From Litorilituus sediminis (GTDB lineage Bacteria > Pseudomonadota > Gammaproteobacteria > Enterobacterales > Alteromonadaceae): 64,000 bases of DNA. The stretch lies in NCBI RefSeq assembly GCF_004295665.1, contig NZ_CP034759.1:1426001-1490000 (forward strand), written 5' to 3'. A program made the position numbers and the translations under genes. A model generated the notes under the pieces. It was not told the origin of the DNA. It did no database searches and saw nothing but the letters and a program-made list of their open reading frames with translations. Each line of letters starts with the position of its first letter. Position 1 is the first letter of the stretch. Positions 40,673 to 49,567 of this stretch are shown here, piece by piece.

Positions 40673-43177
40673 TTAATTCTCAGCCATTAACTCACGCACA
40701 GAGCTTTGCAGGCTGTGTCTGCTAGCGAAAACGCCCAAGCCCGTAATGCTAGTTAAAATAATAACTAAGGTGGCGATTAACCAAGTAAAGTCTGGCTGAT
40801 AGGTAAGTGAGAACTGAGATTGGTATATCAATAAGCCCGCAATGTAAGTACCGGCAATTGCGCCAACAGCCGTAATGCTGGCCGTTACCAACCACTCAAT
40901 CACATTAAGCTTTAAGCAAGTTGCGCGAGAAAAGCCAAAACTCATAATTACGCTGTTTTTCTTTTTCTCTTTACTTTGCAGAGCATTGATAGACGCTAAA
41001 ATCACCACGGTGGATAACAAAATGATCAGCAAAGAAAAGCCGCTGATCACTTTGCTGATCATCGCTAGGGTGCGATCAAATAAGCTGGTTAATTCCTTCA
41101 ATGACACCATGCGTAAACTTGGGAACTTTTGCCAAAGCGGCGTCAGCAACGACCACTGTTCATCAGCTAATTCAATGCTTGCCATAGTGTAGTGAGGCGC
41201 CTGAATATGCGCTAATGCACTGGATGGCATTTGTACCCAAAAGGTAATTGAGCCTGCGCCAGGTTTGAATTCATGGCTGGCAGCAACAGTAAACTGATAG
41301 CTTTGCTTATTGATATAGAAACTTAAAATATCTCCCAGCTCCAAGCCAAGATCTGTCATGACTTCTTGCTCAATAGAGACTTGCTGCCAGTTGCTATCAC
41401 CTGCTTGCCACCATTTTCCAGAGACTAAAGCATTATTGCTCGGCATCAGCTCTGTCCAATGCAGGCGAATGGCATCACTAAAGGTTGCTAAACTATCACT
41501 GGGTTTATCACTATATTCTGATAAATCTGTACCATTAATTTTCAGCAACTTGGCATACATATACGGTTTGCTTTGACGTATGTTCACGTCTTTTTCTTCA
41601 GCCCATGTCGTTACATAATCCATTTGAGCTTGCGTTGCTTGTGAAATAAATAAATTACCATCATGCTGACGTTGATAAGCCGTCATGGTATTACCTAAAT
41701 CTTTTAATAGCATCAGGGTAAACAGCAATAAAAAAGCACATAAACCAACCCCTAAAATTTGCGTACTTTTACTGACTAACCTTTGTTTCATCATAAAAAG
41801 GGCAAACGGCACTAAACCCGACACCTGTTGGGTGATTTTTTCACCTAAGGTTAAGCTGCTCCAACTGATAAAAATCATCAATAGCACGGTAATAGTGACG
41901 GCAGTTAGTAACATAAAGGTCAGTAAAGCATTATCTGAATAACTAAAGGCAACAATAAACAGCACCACAACACTGGCTAGCTTGCCTAGCCAATGGTTTA
42001 GCTTGTTACTTTGACCAATAAACTGACTTGCAATAGAGGTATTTAAGAGTGCCAACCAAACAGGGGCATGAAATACCGCAAAAATAACTAATACTGAGCC
42101 TATCGGCTTGAAGGTTTGCACAAGGTCTAATTGCCAACTCAGTTGTGAGAAAGTCTCTTTTAAAAACTCAATCACAAAGAAATGACAAATAGACGCTAAT
42201 ATCAATACCACAGGAATCAAGGTGGCCACTGAAAACAGCCATTTAACTATTGATATTTGTAAGCCGGTAATTTTATCAGCCCCTAAGCTCATACAAACGG
42301 CACTAAAGAACTGCTCTTTTTTCATATGCACTTGACCGATTTGCTCAATAGCAATTGCAGCCATAAAAAATAAAATAATTGACGCCAAGCCGAGAAAATT
42401 CTCAGTTCGTTGCCAAAACAGTGCTAATGGGTGTTGACCTTGCTTATGCAGTAGTTGAGCCGCTGGCAGCTCTGCTTTTTGCCAATCAATCAGCTGAGTT
42501 ATTTGTTTATCACTAGCTGCCAATAAATAACGATATTTGATTAAATCACTAGCAAAATTAAGCGCCTGCATATCTTCACTATTAATCATGGCGCGCATGG
42601 CAACGCTATGCCCTTCCATTAACCTATCAGGTTCATGTTGCAATATGCGACTGACGACAAAAGGCTTATTGGCGATTAGCAGTGATTGGCCTAGTGTTAA
42701 TTCAAGACTTGCCATTAACCTTGCGTCTAGCCAAACTTCACCTGTTACTGGGCCATTTGCACTGACTTGGCCGTCGTCGCCTTTCGTTGTAGAAGTAAGT
42801 AATTCTCCTTGCAACGGATAAGCATTATCAACAGCCTTTAATTGAGCTTTTTGCCATTTTTTTTGATGCGTTAATACCGTTGATATTTGCTGAGTTACCG
42901 AAATCTTCTTGCTTAGCTTGGCTAATGAAGCGTATTGCTGCTCAGACATGGCCTGCTGCTGACTAATAACCGCATCAGCGCCCAGTAAGCCTTGCAAGTT
43001 TTGTTGTAAATATTGCTGAATACTATGACTAGATAAGCTCAAGGTAACGATAAACAGTAATAAAATACCTTGAATCCAGCGCAGTAACCTTTGATGAGTA
43101 TAATGATATTCTTGAGTAAAAAAGTGCCAGGCTAATTTAACTCGGCCAAGAAGACTGCCTTGATTTACTGCTATCAT
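40673..43177 (-). CDS. FtsX-family ABC transporter permease (large, two FtsX modules)
   Basis: 834 residues. TM1 near 34-52 is followed by a periplasmic domain of about 200 residues (LTLGQSLLIANKPFVVSRIL), a TM cluster near 258-440, a second periplasmic domain near 490-680, and three final TM segments. ALQSKEKKKNSVIMSFGFSR is the typical FtsX cytoplasmic loop, and a matching loop QVHMKKEQFFSAVCMSLGA lies in the first half. This YbbP/LolE-like double layout suggests mechanotransmission or lipid/peptide extrusion rather than import. Its ATG overlaps the ATPase stop by 4 bases. Confidence 0.85.
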   Translation of the reverse strand: MIAVNQGSLLGRVKLAWHFFTQEYHYTHQRLLRWIQGILLLFIVTLSLSSHSIQQYLQQNLQGLLGADAVISQQQAMSEQQYASLAKLSKKISVTQQISTVLTHQKKWQKAQLKAVDNAYPLQGELLTSTTKGDDGQVSANGPVTGEVWLDARLMASLELTLGQSLLIANKPFVVSRILQHEPDRLMEGHSVAMRAMINSEDMQALNFASDLIKYRYLLAASDKQITQLIDWQKAELPAAQLLHKQGQHPLALFWQRTENFLGLASIILFFMAAIAIEQIGQVHMKKEQFFSAVCMSLGADKITGLQISIVKWLFSVATLIPVVLILASICHFFVIEFLKETFSQLSWQLDLVQTFKPIGSVLVIFAVFHAPVWLALLNTSIASQFIGQSNKLNHWLGKLASVVVLFIVAFSYSDNALLTFMLLTAVTITVLLMIFISWSSLTLGEKITQQVSGLVPFALFMMKQRLVSKSTQILGVGLCAFLLLFTLMLLKDLGNTMTAYQRQHDGNLFISQATQAQMDYVTTWAEEKDVNIRQSKPYMYAKLLKINGTDLSEYSDKPSDSLATFSDAIRLHWTELMPSNNALVSGKWWQAGDSNWQQVSIEQEVMTDLGLELGDILSFYINKQSYQFTVAASHEFKPGAGSITFWVQMPSSALAHIQAPHYTMASIELADEQWSLLTPLWQKFPSLRMVSLKELTSLFDRTLAMISKVISGFSLLIILLSTVVILASINALQSKEKKKNSVIMSFGFSRATCLKLNVIEWLVTASITAVGAIAGTYIAGLLIYQSQFSLTYQPDFTWLIATLVIILTSITGLGVFASRHSLQSSVRELMAEN

Positions 43178-43857
43178 GACGCCTCCTTAACATTAATTGT
43201 TTTATTGTCCGTTAACTGATTATTAGCAAGCGACAATACCTGCTGCGCTCTACTTGCCAAGGCACTACTGTGAGTTACCATAACAAGCCCTGCGTTATTT
43301 TCCTTACAGCAAGCAATCAGAATATCGGCAACATCATCAGCACTTTTTTGATCTAAGTTACCGGTTGGCTCATCAGCAAAAATAAATTTAGGCTCAAAAA
43401 TTAATGCGCGTGCTATAGCAACACGTTGCTGCTCACCACCACTTAATTGATTAGGGGTATGATCTTGTCTATGACTTAAACCCACCTTCTCTAACCACAC
43501 TTTTGCTTTTTCAATGGCATGACGATCACCACGCAGCTTTAGCGGTAAAGCGACATTATTTAACGCGGTTAATTCTTGCAGTAAATGAAATTGCTGAAAA
43601 ATAAAGCCTATCTCTTCCCTGGCCTGTTCTAGGGGCATTATTTTATCGCAATCAACATAATGCCCTTGCCCCGAAGCAGGCTGCTCTAGCCCTGATGCCA
43701 CCATAAGCAAGCTTGATTTACCAGCACCCGAAGGCCCAGTAATGGCGTAAGATTGCCCTTGATGAAAGGTTAAATATAATCCCTCAAATAACGTCACTTG
43801 GGCTTCATTCATTTCAAAGGATTGACTGATATTCTTTAGTTCAATGTAACTAGACAT
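43174..43857 (-). CDS. ABC transporter ATP-binding protein (LolD/MacB type)
   Basis: 227 residues from the ATG at 43857. Walker [13 protein letters not shown] loop FIFQQFHLL, signature [15 protein letters not shown], Walker [13 protein letters not shown] and H loop MVTHSS are all present. It is 4 bases coupled to the FtsX-type permease, so they form one complex. A candidate operator at 43905-43926 lies 47 bases upstream, matching those at the neighbouring DJ-1/TCS operon and secreted-protein gene. Confidence 0.92.
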   Translation of the reverse strand: MSSYIELKNISQSFEMNEAQVTLFEGLYLTFHQGQSYAITGPSGAGKSSLLMVASGLEQPASGQGHYVDCDKIMPLEQAREEIGFIFQQFHLLQELTALNNVALPLKLRGDRHAIEKAKVWLEKVGLSHRQDHTPNQLSGGEQQRVAIARALIFEPKFIFADEPTGNLDQKSADDVADILIACCKENNAGLVMVTHSSALASRAQQVLSLANNQLTDNKTINVKEAS

Positions 43858-43904
43858 AAGCATTACTCTTAATTGATGACTCACCCATAAAGTAAATGCC
43901 CACT

Positions 43905-43926
43905 TGTGAAATGGATGTGAAATTTA
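43905..43926. promoter_or_regulatory. 11-bp-period direct repeat upstream of the ABC operon
   Basis: TGTGAAATGGA at 43905-43915 followed by TGTGAAATTTA at 43916-43926. In the ABC gene's sense it reads TTTCACA-N4-TTTCACA, as at the DJ-1/TCS promoter. Confidence 0.65.
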
Positions 43927-43973
43927 CCATCACTTAACTAACCACTTTCTAGACTTACTCGCATCATTGCTAC

Positions 43974-43990
43974 TTCACAAACATTTCACA
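43974..43990. promoter_or_regulatory. 11-bp-period direct repeat upstream of the secreted-protein gene
   Basis: TTCACA at 43974-43979 and again at 43985-43990, 11 bp apart, in the sense of the gene at 44052 and about 61 bases before it. This has the same orientation relative to its gene as the other two copies. Confidence 0.6.
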
Positions 43991-44051
43991 TTTGTCAGGT
44001 TAGGCTATGGCTCAATTGCTATTGCCAACTAAATTACACGAGAACAAGCCC

Positions 44052-44834
44052 ATGAAAACTGACAAAAATCACACCTCATTCAAGCCACTACTTAGCTTTA
44101 TGATTATCGCGGCAAGCATATTAGTTAGCCCTGTTATTTTCAGCACAGCGCAAGCAACCGATGTGACAATCGCCGTTCAGTCACCAACAGCTCTTAAACA
44201 AAAAGTAACGCAAGCTATTGAAAAGTTTGAGCAGACTAAGAAAAACCACTGGTCTTTCGAGGTTGCCAGATATGAGAATGAAGAAGGCGATGTTACCAGC
44301 AGTATTGAACGCTACCAGCCATCAGAAACCGCAGCAACGCCTTGGCAATTACTGCGCATCAACAAAGAAAAGCCAACTAAAGCGCAGATAGAAGCATTTA
44401 TAGCAAACAAAGTTGAGCAACAAAAAGACAAAAGTGCCGGAAACAGTTATAGCGTAGCATTAAGAGAAATTATTCAGCTTGATACGCTAACCTTTACAAA
44501 AGAGGATGAAGCGCATATTGAAATGAGCTTTGATGTATTGCTTTCCCAACTTGGCGATGTTGCCAGTAGCAAACTACAAGGTAGCTTACAGTACAACAAA
44601 GCGCTTAAATTTATCGAAACACTAACTATTACCAATAACGCAGCATTTTCCCCCATATTTACTGCCAATATTGATGACTTTAAACTGAGCTTTACCTTCA
44701 CCCAAATTAACCAGCAGGTGTTACCTTATCGACAAGATATGGCAATGAAAGGCACTTTTGCCTTTTTCACTGAAATAGATGAAGTATCACACGATACCTT
44801 CTCAAATTATCAATACCTGCCTAACACTGATTAA
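44052..44834 (+). CDS. Secreted protein of unknown function, divergent from the ABC operon
   Basis: 260 residues from the ATG at 44052 (MKTDKNHTS); a longer reading from 44007 adds a leader before the signal peptide. The hydrophobic core LLSFMIIAASILVSPVIF ends near AQA-TDV, so it is periplasmic. The mature part is rich in Lys/Glu/Thr, with alternating strands near the end (LQGSLQYNKALKFIETLTIT, FKLSFTFTQINQQ). No family was recognised. It shares a TTTCACA direct repeat with the divergent ABC and DJ-1/TCS units, so it may belong to the same response. Confidence 0.65.
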   Translation: MKTDKNHTSFKPLLSFMIIAASILVSPVIFSTAQATDVTIAVQSPTALKQKVTQAIEKFEQTKKNHWSFEVARYENEEGDVTSSIERYQPSETAATPWQLLRINKEKPTKAQIEAFIANKVEQQKDKSAGNSYSVALREIIQLDTLTFTKEDEAHIEMSFDVLLSQLGDVASSKLQGSLQYNKALKFIETLTITNNAAFSPIFTANIDDFKLSFTFTQINQQVLPYRQDMAMKGTFAFFTEIDEVSHDTFSNYQYLPNTD

Positions 44835-45004
44835 TAGTTCATTATTTATAAACAACCTTATAAAGTTCTCTTAATAAAATAAAATTAAATTACTAGCAAC
44901 TTAAAGGTATGATAATCATATCTTTTCTGCTACTTTAACTGCATAGTCGTAGACGGACATTACTGTGAGGTCTACATAATACTGTTATGCAACTCGAGGT
45001 AATT

Positions 45005-45991
45005 ATGAGTACTCCAAATATATTTTCATTTGCAACAAGTGAATTATCACAAGATGCATTCATATGCTGGTTCTTATCTTGGGCTAAATGTGAATATTCT
45101 ACGGAAGATCTAAGTCTTCATAATTGTGCAAGAGAATTCATATCGAAAATTTTTGAGAAACACTCAAAAGTAATCCCTAGCGAAATAACGGATATAAAAA
45201 TTACAAAGCAAGATAAACATATAGATGTTTTATGTGTGATTAATAATGAATACCCAATCATTATTGAAGATAAGACAGGTACAAAACATCATTCAGGGCA
45301 ACTAAAACGTTACCTAAATGAAATTGAGAATAGAGATTATGAGATTAATAATATATTACCAATCTACTATAAAACTGAAGAGCAAAGCTGTTACTCCAAG
45401 GTACTAAAAAATGGTTATGCGCTGTTTCTCCGAAATGAAATGATATCTGTTTTATCCATGTATGACGGAGAAAATCAAATTCTAATAGATTACCGAAACC
45501 ACCTCTCACAAATTTCAAGCAAAGTAGATAGCTATATTCATCTACCAATTTCTGATTGGGGTTGGCATAGTTGGGTTGGCTTTTACTCTCGTTTAAAAGA
45601 TGAGTTAAAAGCAGGTGATTGGGATTATGTGGCAAATCCTAGTGGAGGTTTTCTCGGGTTTTGGTGGCACTGGCACGGAGATAGTAAGTGTGAACAATAT
45701 TTGCAGTTAGAAGAAGATAAGCTTTGTTTCAAAATTTGGGTTGGTGAAGGCGAAGATAAACGAGAACTTCGTTCTCGCTGGCATAGTTTATTAAAAAATA
45801 ATTCAACTAGCTTTTCAGAGCTGACGATTAAAAAGCCCGCAAGGTTTGGTAGTGGGACATATATGACTGTTTGCGTAAATAGTGATGATTATAGAATTAC
45901 GGATGCAGACAATAAAATTGACTTCCAAAAAACGGTTAACTTATTAAAGTCAGCAGAGTCTTTGCTATCATCGGTGCAGTCCGTTGATTAA
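45005..45991 (+). CDS. PD-(D/E)XK nuclease superfamily protein
   Basis: 328 residues from the ATG at 45005, with GAGGT upstream. A PD-(D/E)XK core is seen near 70-105: Asp74 in HIDVLCVIN, Glu88 and Lys90 in IIIEDKTGT, and Q-x3-Y in SGQLKRYL. The pattern fits the PDDEXK_4-like family of solitary nuclease-like proteins, often found in variable or defence-associated regions. The C-terminal part is Trp-rich (DWGWHSWVGFY and GFLGFWWHWHGDS) and unassigned. Base composition is more AT-rich than its neighbours. It is followed by a small membrane-protein gene. Confidence 0.75.
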   Translation: MSTPNIFSFATSELSQDAFICWFLSWAKCEYSTEDLSLHNCAREFISKIFEKHSKVIPSEITDIKITKQDKHIDVLCVINNEYPIIIEDKTGTKHHSGQLKRYLNEIENRDYEINNILPIYYKTEEQSCYSKVLKNGYALFLRNEMISVLSMYDGENQILIDYRNHLSQISSKVDSYIHLPISDWGWHSWVGFYSRLKDELKAGDWDYVANPSGGFLGFWWHWHGDSKCEQYLQLEEDKLCFKIWVGEGEDKRELRSRWHSLLKNNSTSFSELTIKKPARFGSGTYMTVCVNSDDYRITDADNKIDFQKTVNLLKSAESLLSSVQSVD

Positions 45992-46085
45992 CAAGTCACT
46001 CAAAAGCATAACCGTTGGCTTTTGTTCATACCTCACATATTTTAACCAACTATAAATAGCCTTTTAATGGGCGGAGGTTACTTCA

Positions 46086-46457
46086 TTGGATACGAGAACA
46101 ATCATATGCATTATTTGCACAATTTTATCAAGCTATGGTTTGGCTGGTACTTTGATCATCCTTTTTAGCTCTATTGTGACATTTGGTGATGAAACTAGGT
46201 TTAAATTAACTGATGTAACTATATTTTTACTCCCCTTAGTTAGCGTAGCTGCTTGGTACTTTTATTTTAAAATATCTGGTTATTGGATTAATTATGATAT
46301 CGTTTCTAAAAAATTAAAGGTTAGAGGGCTATGTCTTGGCTCTTTGGCCGTTATTCTATCTATGGGATCTGGTTTAGTGTTTTGCTTCCCAAGTATTCTT
46401 TTAATGATTTATATATACTTTACTGCACCTGAGTCTAAAAAAGCCGCTCCTCTGTAA
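46086..46457 (+). CDS. Small membrane protein of unknown function
   Basis: 123 residues from a TTG preceded by GGAGG at good spacing. Four hydrophobic segments are evident near 5-30, 44-64, 82-102 and 103-115. It has no recognised family and lies 94 bases after the nuclease-like gene on the same strand. The two may be a transferred accessory pair, but a functional link is not shown. Confidence 0.55.
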   Translation: MDTRTIICIICTILSSYGLAGTLIILFSSIVTFGDETRFKLTDVTIFLLPLVSVAAWYFYFKISGYWINYDIVSKKLKVRGLCLGSLAVILSMGSGLVFCFPSILLMIYIYFTAPESKKAAPL

Positions 46458-46525
46458 CCGAACAAGAACTTATATCTGAACTTTCATTCTATCATTGAAA
46501 ACTGGTAACTATCAGAGCTAACAAA

Positions 46526-46553
46526 AGTGAAGCTACTAATCAGCAGCTTCACT
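46526..46553. terminator. Possible terminator after the isochorismatase gene
   Basis: AGTGAAGCT at 46526-46534 pairs with AGCTTCACT at 46545-46553. On the minus strand a short T run follows. It is between the convergent membrane-protein and isochorismatase-fusion genes. Confidence 0.45.
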
Positions 46554-46620
46554 CAACTTGTATCTACACGCTATTTATTCCTGACGAAGTGCCAGCGCTA
46601 ATAAGCATAGACATCACAAG

Positions 46621-47565
46621 CTACTTACCATATTTAGCTAACCAGTCATTTAACGCATAAGCCTGAGCACCACCAAATGATAATGAAATAAGGTTAGCGG
46701 CAACCAACTGCTCACCAGAAAAATCTTGTACTGGATGAGTTAGCTGAGGTGCAGCAATAGCATCGGCAATGACTTCACACTCATAGCCCTTATAAGTTGC
46801 CGTGCGACAAATGGTTTGTACACAAGCTTGCGCCATAGCGCCAACAACAACTAGCTTTTCAATACCCAATTCAACTAAAGTTTGCTCTAAGTCAGTATCG
46901 GTAAAACTATCAATAGCGTGTTTAACAATAACAGGCTCGTCATCTAATGGCGCGACACGTGTTTCAATTTCAATACCGTGAGTGTTTTCATTAAAGAATG
47001 GTGCAGCACTGTCTTTAAAAATATGTTGAATGTGAATCACAGGTAAATCATGGGCTCTAAAATGAGTTAATAATATTCTTGCTTGCTCAGTGGCGGCATC
47101 AATACCTTGCAACTCAAACTTACCGCCCGAATAATAGTCATTTTGCAAATCAACTAATACCAAAGCGGTGCGCTCAGCTTTTTCTAATGGCTGTTCAAGC
47201 TGGGTTAACACGCTAAAATCATCTTCTTGTAAGTACCACTGACCATCGTCAGCTAAGCTCCAAAGCTCTTTACTGATAAAGCCACTGGCAATATTCATGC
47301 TCCAGTTTGCAGATAATACCGCTTGCTTTTCATTTAACACCTTAATTTGAACATTGCGATACACCAGCTCTGCAGGGGCACTTTTCGCAAACTCAGTCCA
47401 GAAACTACTTATTTGTTCAATACCTTGAAAGCGTCCGAAGGGGGACACAGACATACTCGCCTTGGCCTGATAGCGAGCCAAACAGGCAGCAAAATTGCCG
47501 CTATTAAAATCTGCTATCCACTGTTGGCTTGCTTGCATAACGGCTTGTCTAATTGATTGATTCAT
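46621..47565 (-). CDS. SnoaL-like domain fused to isochorismatase-family cysteine hydrolase
   Basis: 314 residues from the ATG at 47565, with RBS AAGGAGA; the longer frame adds a Cys-rich leader with no support. Residues 1-120 resemble a SnoaL/NTF2-like cone domain (FNSGNFAACLARYQ, FQGIEQISSFW). Residues about 128-314 are an isochorismatase-type hydrolase: Asp in LVDLQNDYYSG, Lys in PVIVKHAIDSF and nucleophile Cys in GAMAQACVQTICRTA. The family hydrolyses amides or vinyl ethers such as nicotinamide. The fusion suggests one substrate for both domains. A LysR gene is divergent. Confidence 0.82.
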   Translation of the reverse strand: MNQSIRQAVMQASQQWIADFNSGNFAACLARYQAKASMSVSPFGRFQGIEQISSFWTEFAKSAPAELVYRNVQIKVLNEKQAVLSANWSMNIASGFISKELWSLADDGQWYLQEDDFSVLTQLEQPLEKAERTALVLVDLQNDYYSGGKFELQGIDAATEQARILLTHFRAHDLPVIHIQHIFKDSAAPFFNENTHGIEIETRVAPLDDEPVIVKHAIDSFTDTDLEQTLVELGIEKLVVVGAMAQACVQTICRTATYKGYECEVIADAIAAPQLTHPVQDFSGEQLVAANLISLSFGGAQAYALNDWLAKYGK

Positions 47566-47644
47566 TTTTTTGTCTCCTTGTTTATTGACGATGGCTAGTA
47601 TATTGTCATTACAACAAGAGATAATTAGGCAAAAATTGAAATAA

Positions 47645-48553
47645 ATGTTCATTAAAAATAAACAAAAGGGTTTAGCCTACCAAATGCTGGTCTTTGATGA
47701 GGTGCTCAAGCAAGGTAGTTTCACCGCTGCCGCCGAGTCTTTAGGTCATACTAAATCATCGGTAAGCCAATATATTAATCAGCTGGAATCTGGCCTTGGG
47801 GTTAAATTACTTAACAGAAGCACCCGCCAGCTTAATTTAACCGCAGCAGGACAACAGTTTGCCAAACGGAGTCAACAACTTACCGAACTACTAACGCTTT
47901 CAATGGAAGAATTAAGTGATTTTGAGTCCAGCCCATCAGGCAGATTGGCAATAACAGCTCCGCACGGCTTTGACGCCCCTTTGGTCACGCCGATAATGGC
48001 TCAGCTCTGTCAGCAATACCCGAAATTACTGCCTGAGCTAAGCTATACAGATGTTAGGTTAGACTTACTACAACACAAGTTAGATATGGCAATTTCTGTC
48101 GGTGAGCAGCAAGACAGCGCGTATCATGCCATTTTAATCGGAACACTGGATAGCGTATTAGTTGCCTCCCCTAAATATATTGCCACTGTCGATAGCATTA
48201 ACGAAGACAACTTTGCCAAGCAAAGCCTGATCATCTTGCCATGGCAAAATAAAAAGCAACTGACTAATGGCCAAGGAAAACAGCTAAATTTTCAGTCTAA
48301 CCGCCAGCTAAAAATGAATACTTCCACCAGTGCCATTAACAGCGTTAAATGTGGTATGGGTATCGCGCTGGTACCTACAATTTTTGTACAAGATGAACTA
48401 AATAAGGGCATTTTGCTGCCTGTGCTAGAGAGCTTTACTGGAGAAAAACGTGACGTTTATGCCCTACACTCATACCAACAACAACTGCCCTTGGTGCTGC
48501 GTTTATTTGTCAATAAATTAAAGGATGCTTTTGCGCAACTTGCCCGTTGTTAA
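47645..48553 (+). CDS. LysR-family transcriptional regulator
   Basis: 302 residues. Helix-turn-helix near 15-70: VLKQGSFTAAAESLGHTKSSVSQYINQLE, written here in pieces FTAAAESLGHTKSS and VSQYINQLESGLGV, then LLNRSTRQLNLT. The effector domain starts near 97 with GRLAITAPHGFDAP. It is separated by 79 bases from the divergent isochorismatase fusion, its probable target. Confidence 0.88.
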   Translation: MFIKNKQKGLAYQMLVFDEVLKQGSFTAAAESLGHTKSSVSQYINQLESGLGVKLLNRSTRQLNLTAAGQQFAKRSQQLTELLTLSMEELSDFESSPSGRLAITAPHGFDAPLVTPIMAQLCQQYPKLLPELSYTDVRLDLLQHKLDMAISVGEQQDSAYHAILIGTLDSVLVASPKYIATVDSINEDNFAKQSLIILPWQNKKQLTNGQGKQLNFQSNRQLKMNTSTSAINSVKCGMGIALVPTIFVQDELNKGILLPVLESFTGEKRDVYALHSYQQQLPLVLRLFVNKLKDAFAQLARC

Positions 48554-48616
48554 ACTAACCTTATTTAACCTCAGCTTCACATTAGCCATTAGCCAGAAGC
48601 ACAGAGCTTAACAAGA

Positions 48617-48652
48617 AAAGGGGCAATAACCTTGATGTTATTGCCCCTTTAT
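48617..48652. terminator. Bidirectional Rho-independent terminator
   Basis: A perfect 14-bp stem (48617-48630 with 48637-48650) with loop CTTGAT and A/T runs on each side. It lies between the convergent LysR and speE genes. Confidence 0.85.
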
Positions 48653-48706
48653 CCGAATCACTTTATCTTAACTTTTATCTTAAATCTTAACTACTATCAG
48701 TATCAG

Positions 48707-49567
48707 CTAATCGTTAGCTATCAGCCCTTTTAAGCCGTTAAGGGCAAAGCTTGGTAATGCAAACGCCGCTGTGTGTAAATTGGCATTGTAATAATCAAAG
48801 CTTAAGCCGCTTTCGCTAACACGCTCAGGGTTAAAATCACGACACGGATGATACTGCTTTGAGGCAAAAGTAAAGCTCCATAAGCCACCTGGGTAGGTTA
48901 AGTTACTAAAGCTGTATAAATAACTGTTAGGAAATACCGAGTTTAATACCTTTAGTAACGATTGCTGAATATCCATGGCATACCATGACGACTCACCTTG
49001 CGAAACAACAATACCATCATCCGCTAAGCAGTTATAAACGTCTTGATAAAAGGCTTCACCAAAAAGCGGTTGCGCTGGCCCTATTGGGTCGGTACTGTCC
49101 ACAATAATCACATCAAACTTTTCCGTGGTTTCGTTAACAAACTTCACGCCATCGCCGATAATTAAATTCATTTTCGGGTGTTCTAGGTCTTTTGATGTTT
49201 GCGGGATATGCTCTTTACAGGCGTCAACCACCATGGCATCAATTTCCACCATAGTACATTTTTCAACACTGGCATGACGTAATACCTCACGAGCCGTGCC
49301 ACCGTCGCCACCGCCTATCACCAAAACATTTTTCGGGTTCGGATGAACAAATAACGGCACATGAGCAATCATATCGTGATAAGCAAATTCATCACGCTCT
49401 GTTACCATGATCAAACCATCATTAAGCAACATTTTGCCATGGCCTTTGGTTTCTACCACATCAACTGATTGAAACTCACTTTTACCAGAGAACAACACTT
49501 TTTCTACTTTAATTCTAAGGCCTAAAAAGTCTGAAAATTTTTCTTCTATCCAAAGATCAGAGTGCAT
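48707..49567 (-). CDS. speE: Spermidine synthase
   Basis: Transfers aminopropyl from decarboxylated SAM to putrescine. The start at 49567 (MHSDLWIEEKF) has GGAGAAAA upstream and gives 286 residues, the usual length. Motifs: LLNDGLIMVTERDEFAYHDM, SAM fold VLVIGGGDGGTAREVL, acidic VEIDAMVV, and catalytic-loop DSTDPIGPAQPLF. It overlaps the upstream AdoMet decarboxylase gene by 11 bases, so the two are coupled. Confidence 0.95.
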   Translation of the reverse strand: MHSDLWIEEKFSDFLGLRIKVEKVLFSGKSEFQSVDVVETKGHGKMLLNDGLIMVTERDEFAYHDMIAHVPLFVHPNPKNVLVIGGGDGGTAREVLRHASVEKCTMVEIDAMVVDACKEHIPQTSKDLEHPKMNLIIGDGVKFVNETTEKFDVIIVDSTDPIGPAQPLFGEAFYQDVYNCLADDGIVVSQGESSWYAMDIQQSLLKVLNSVFPNSYLYSFSNLTYPGGLWSFTFASKQYHPCRDFNPERVSESGLSFDYYNANLHTAAFALPSFALNGLKGLIAND

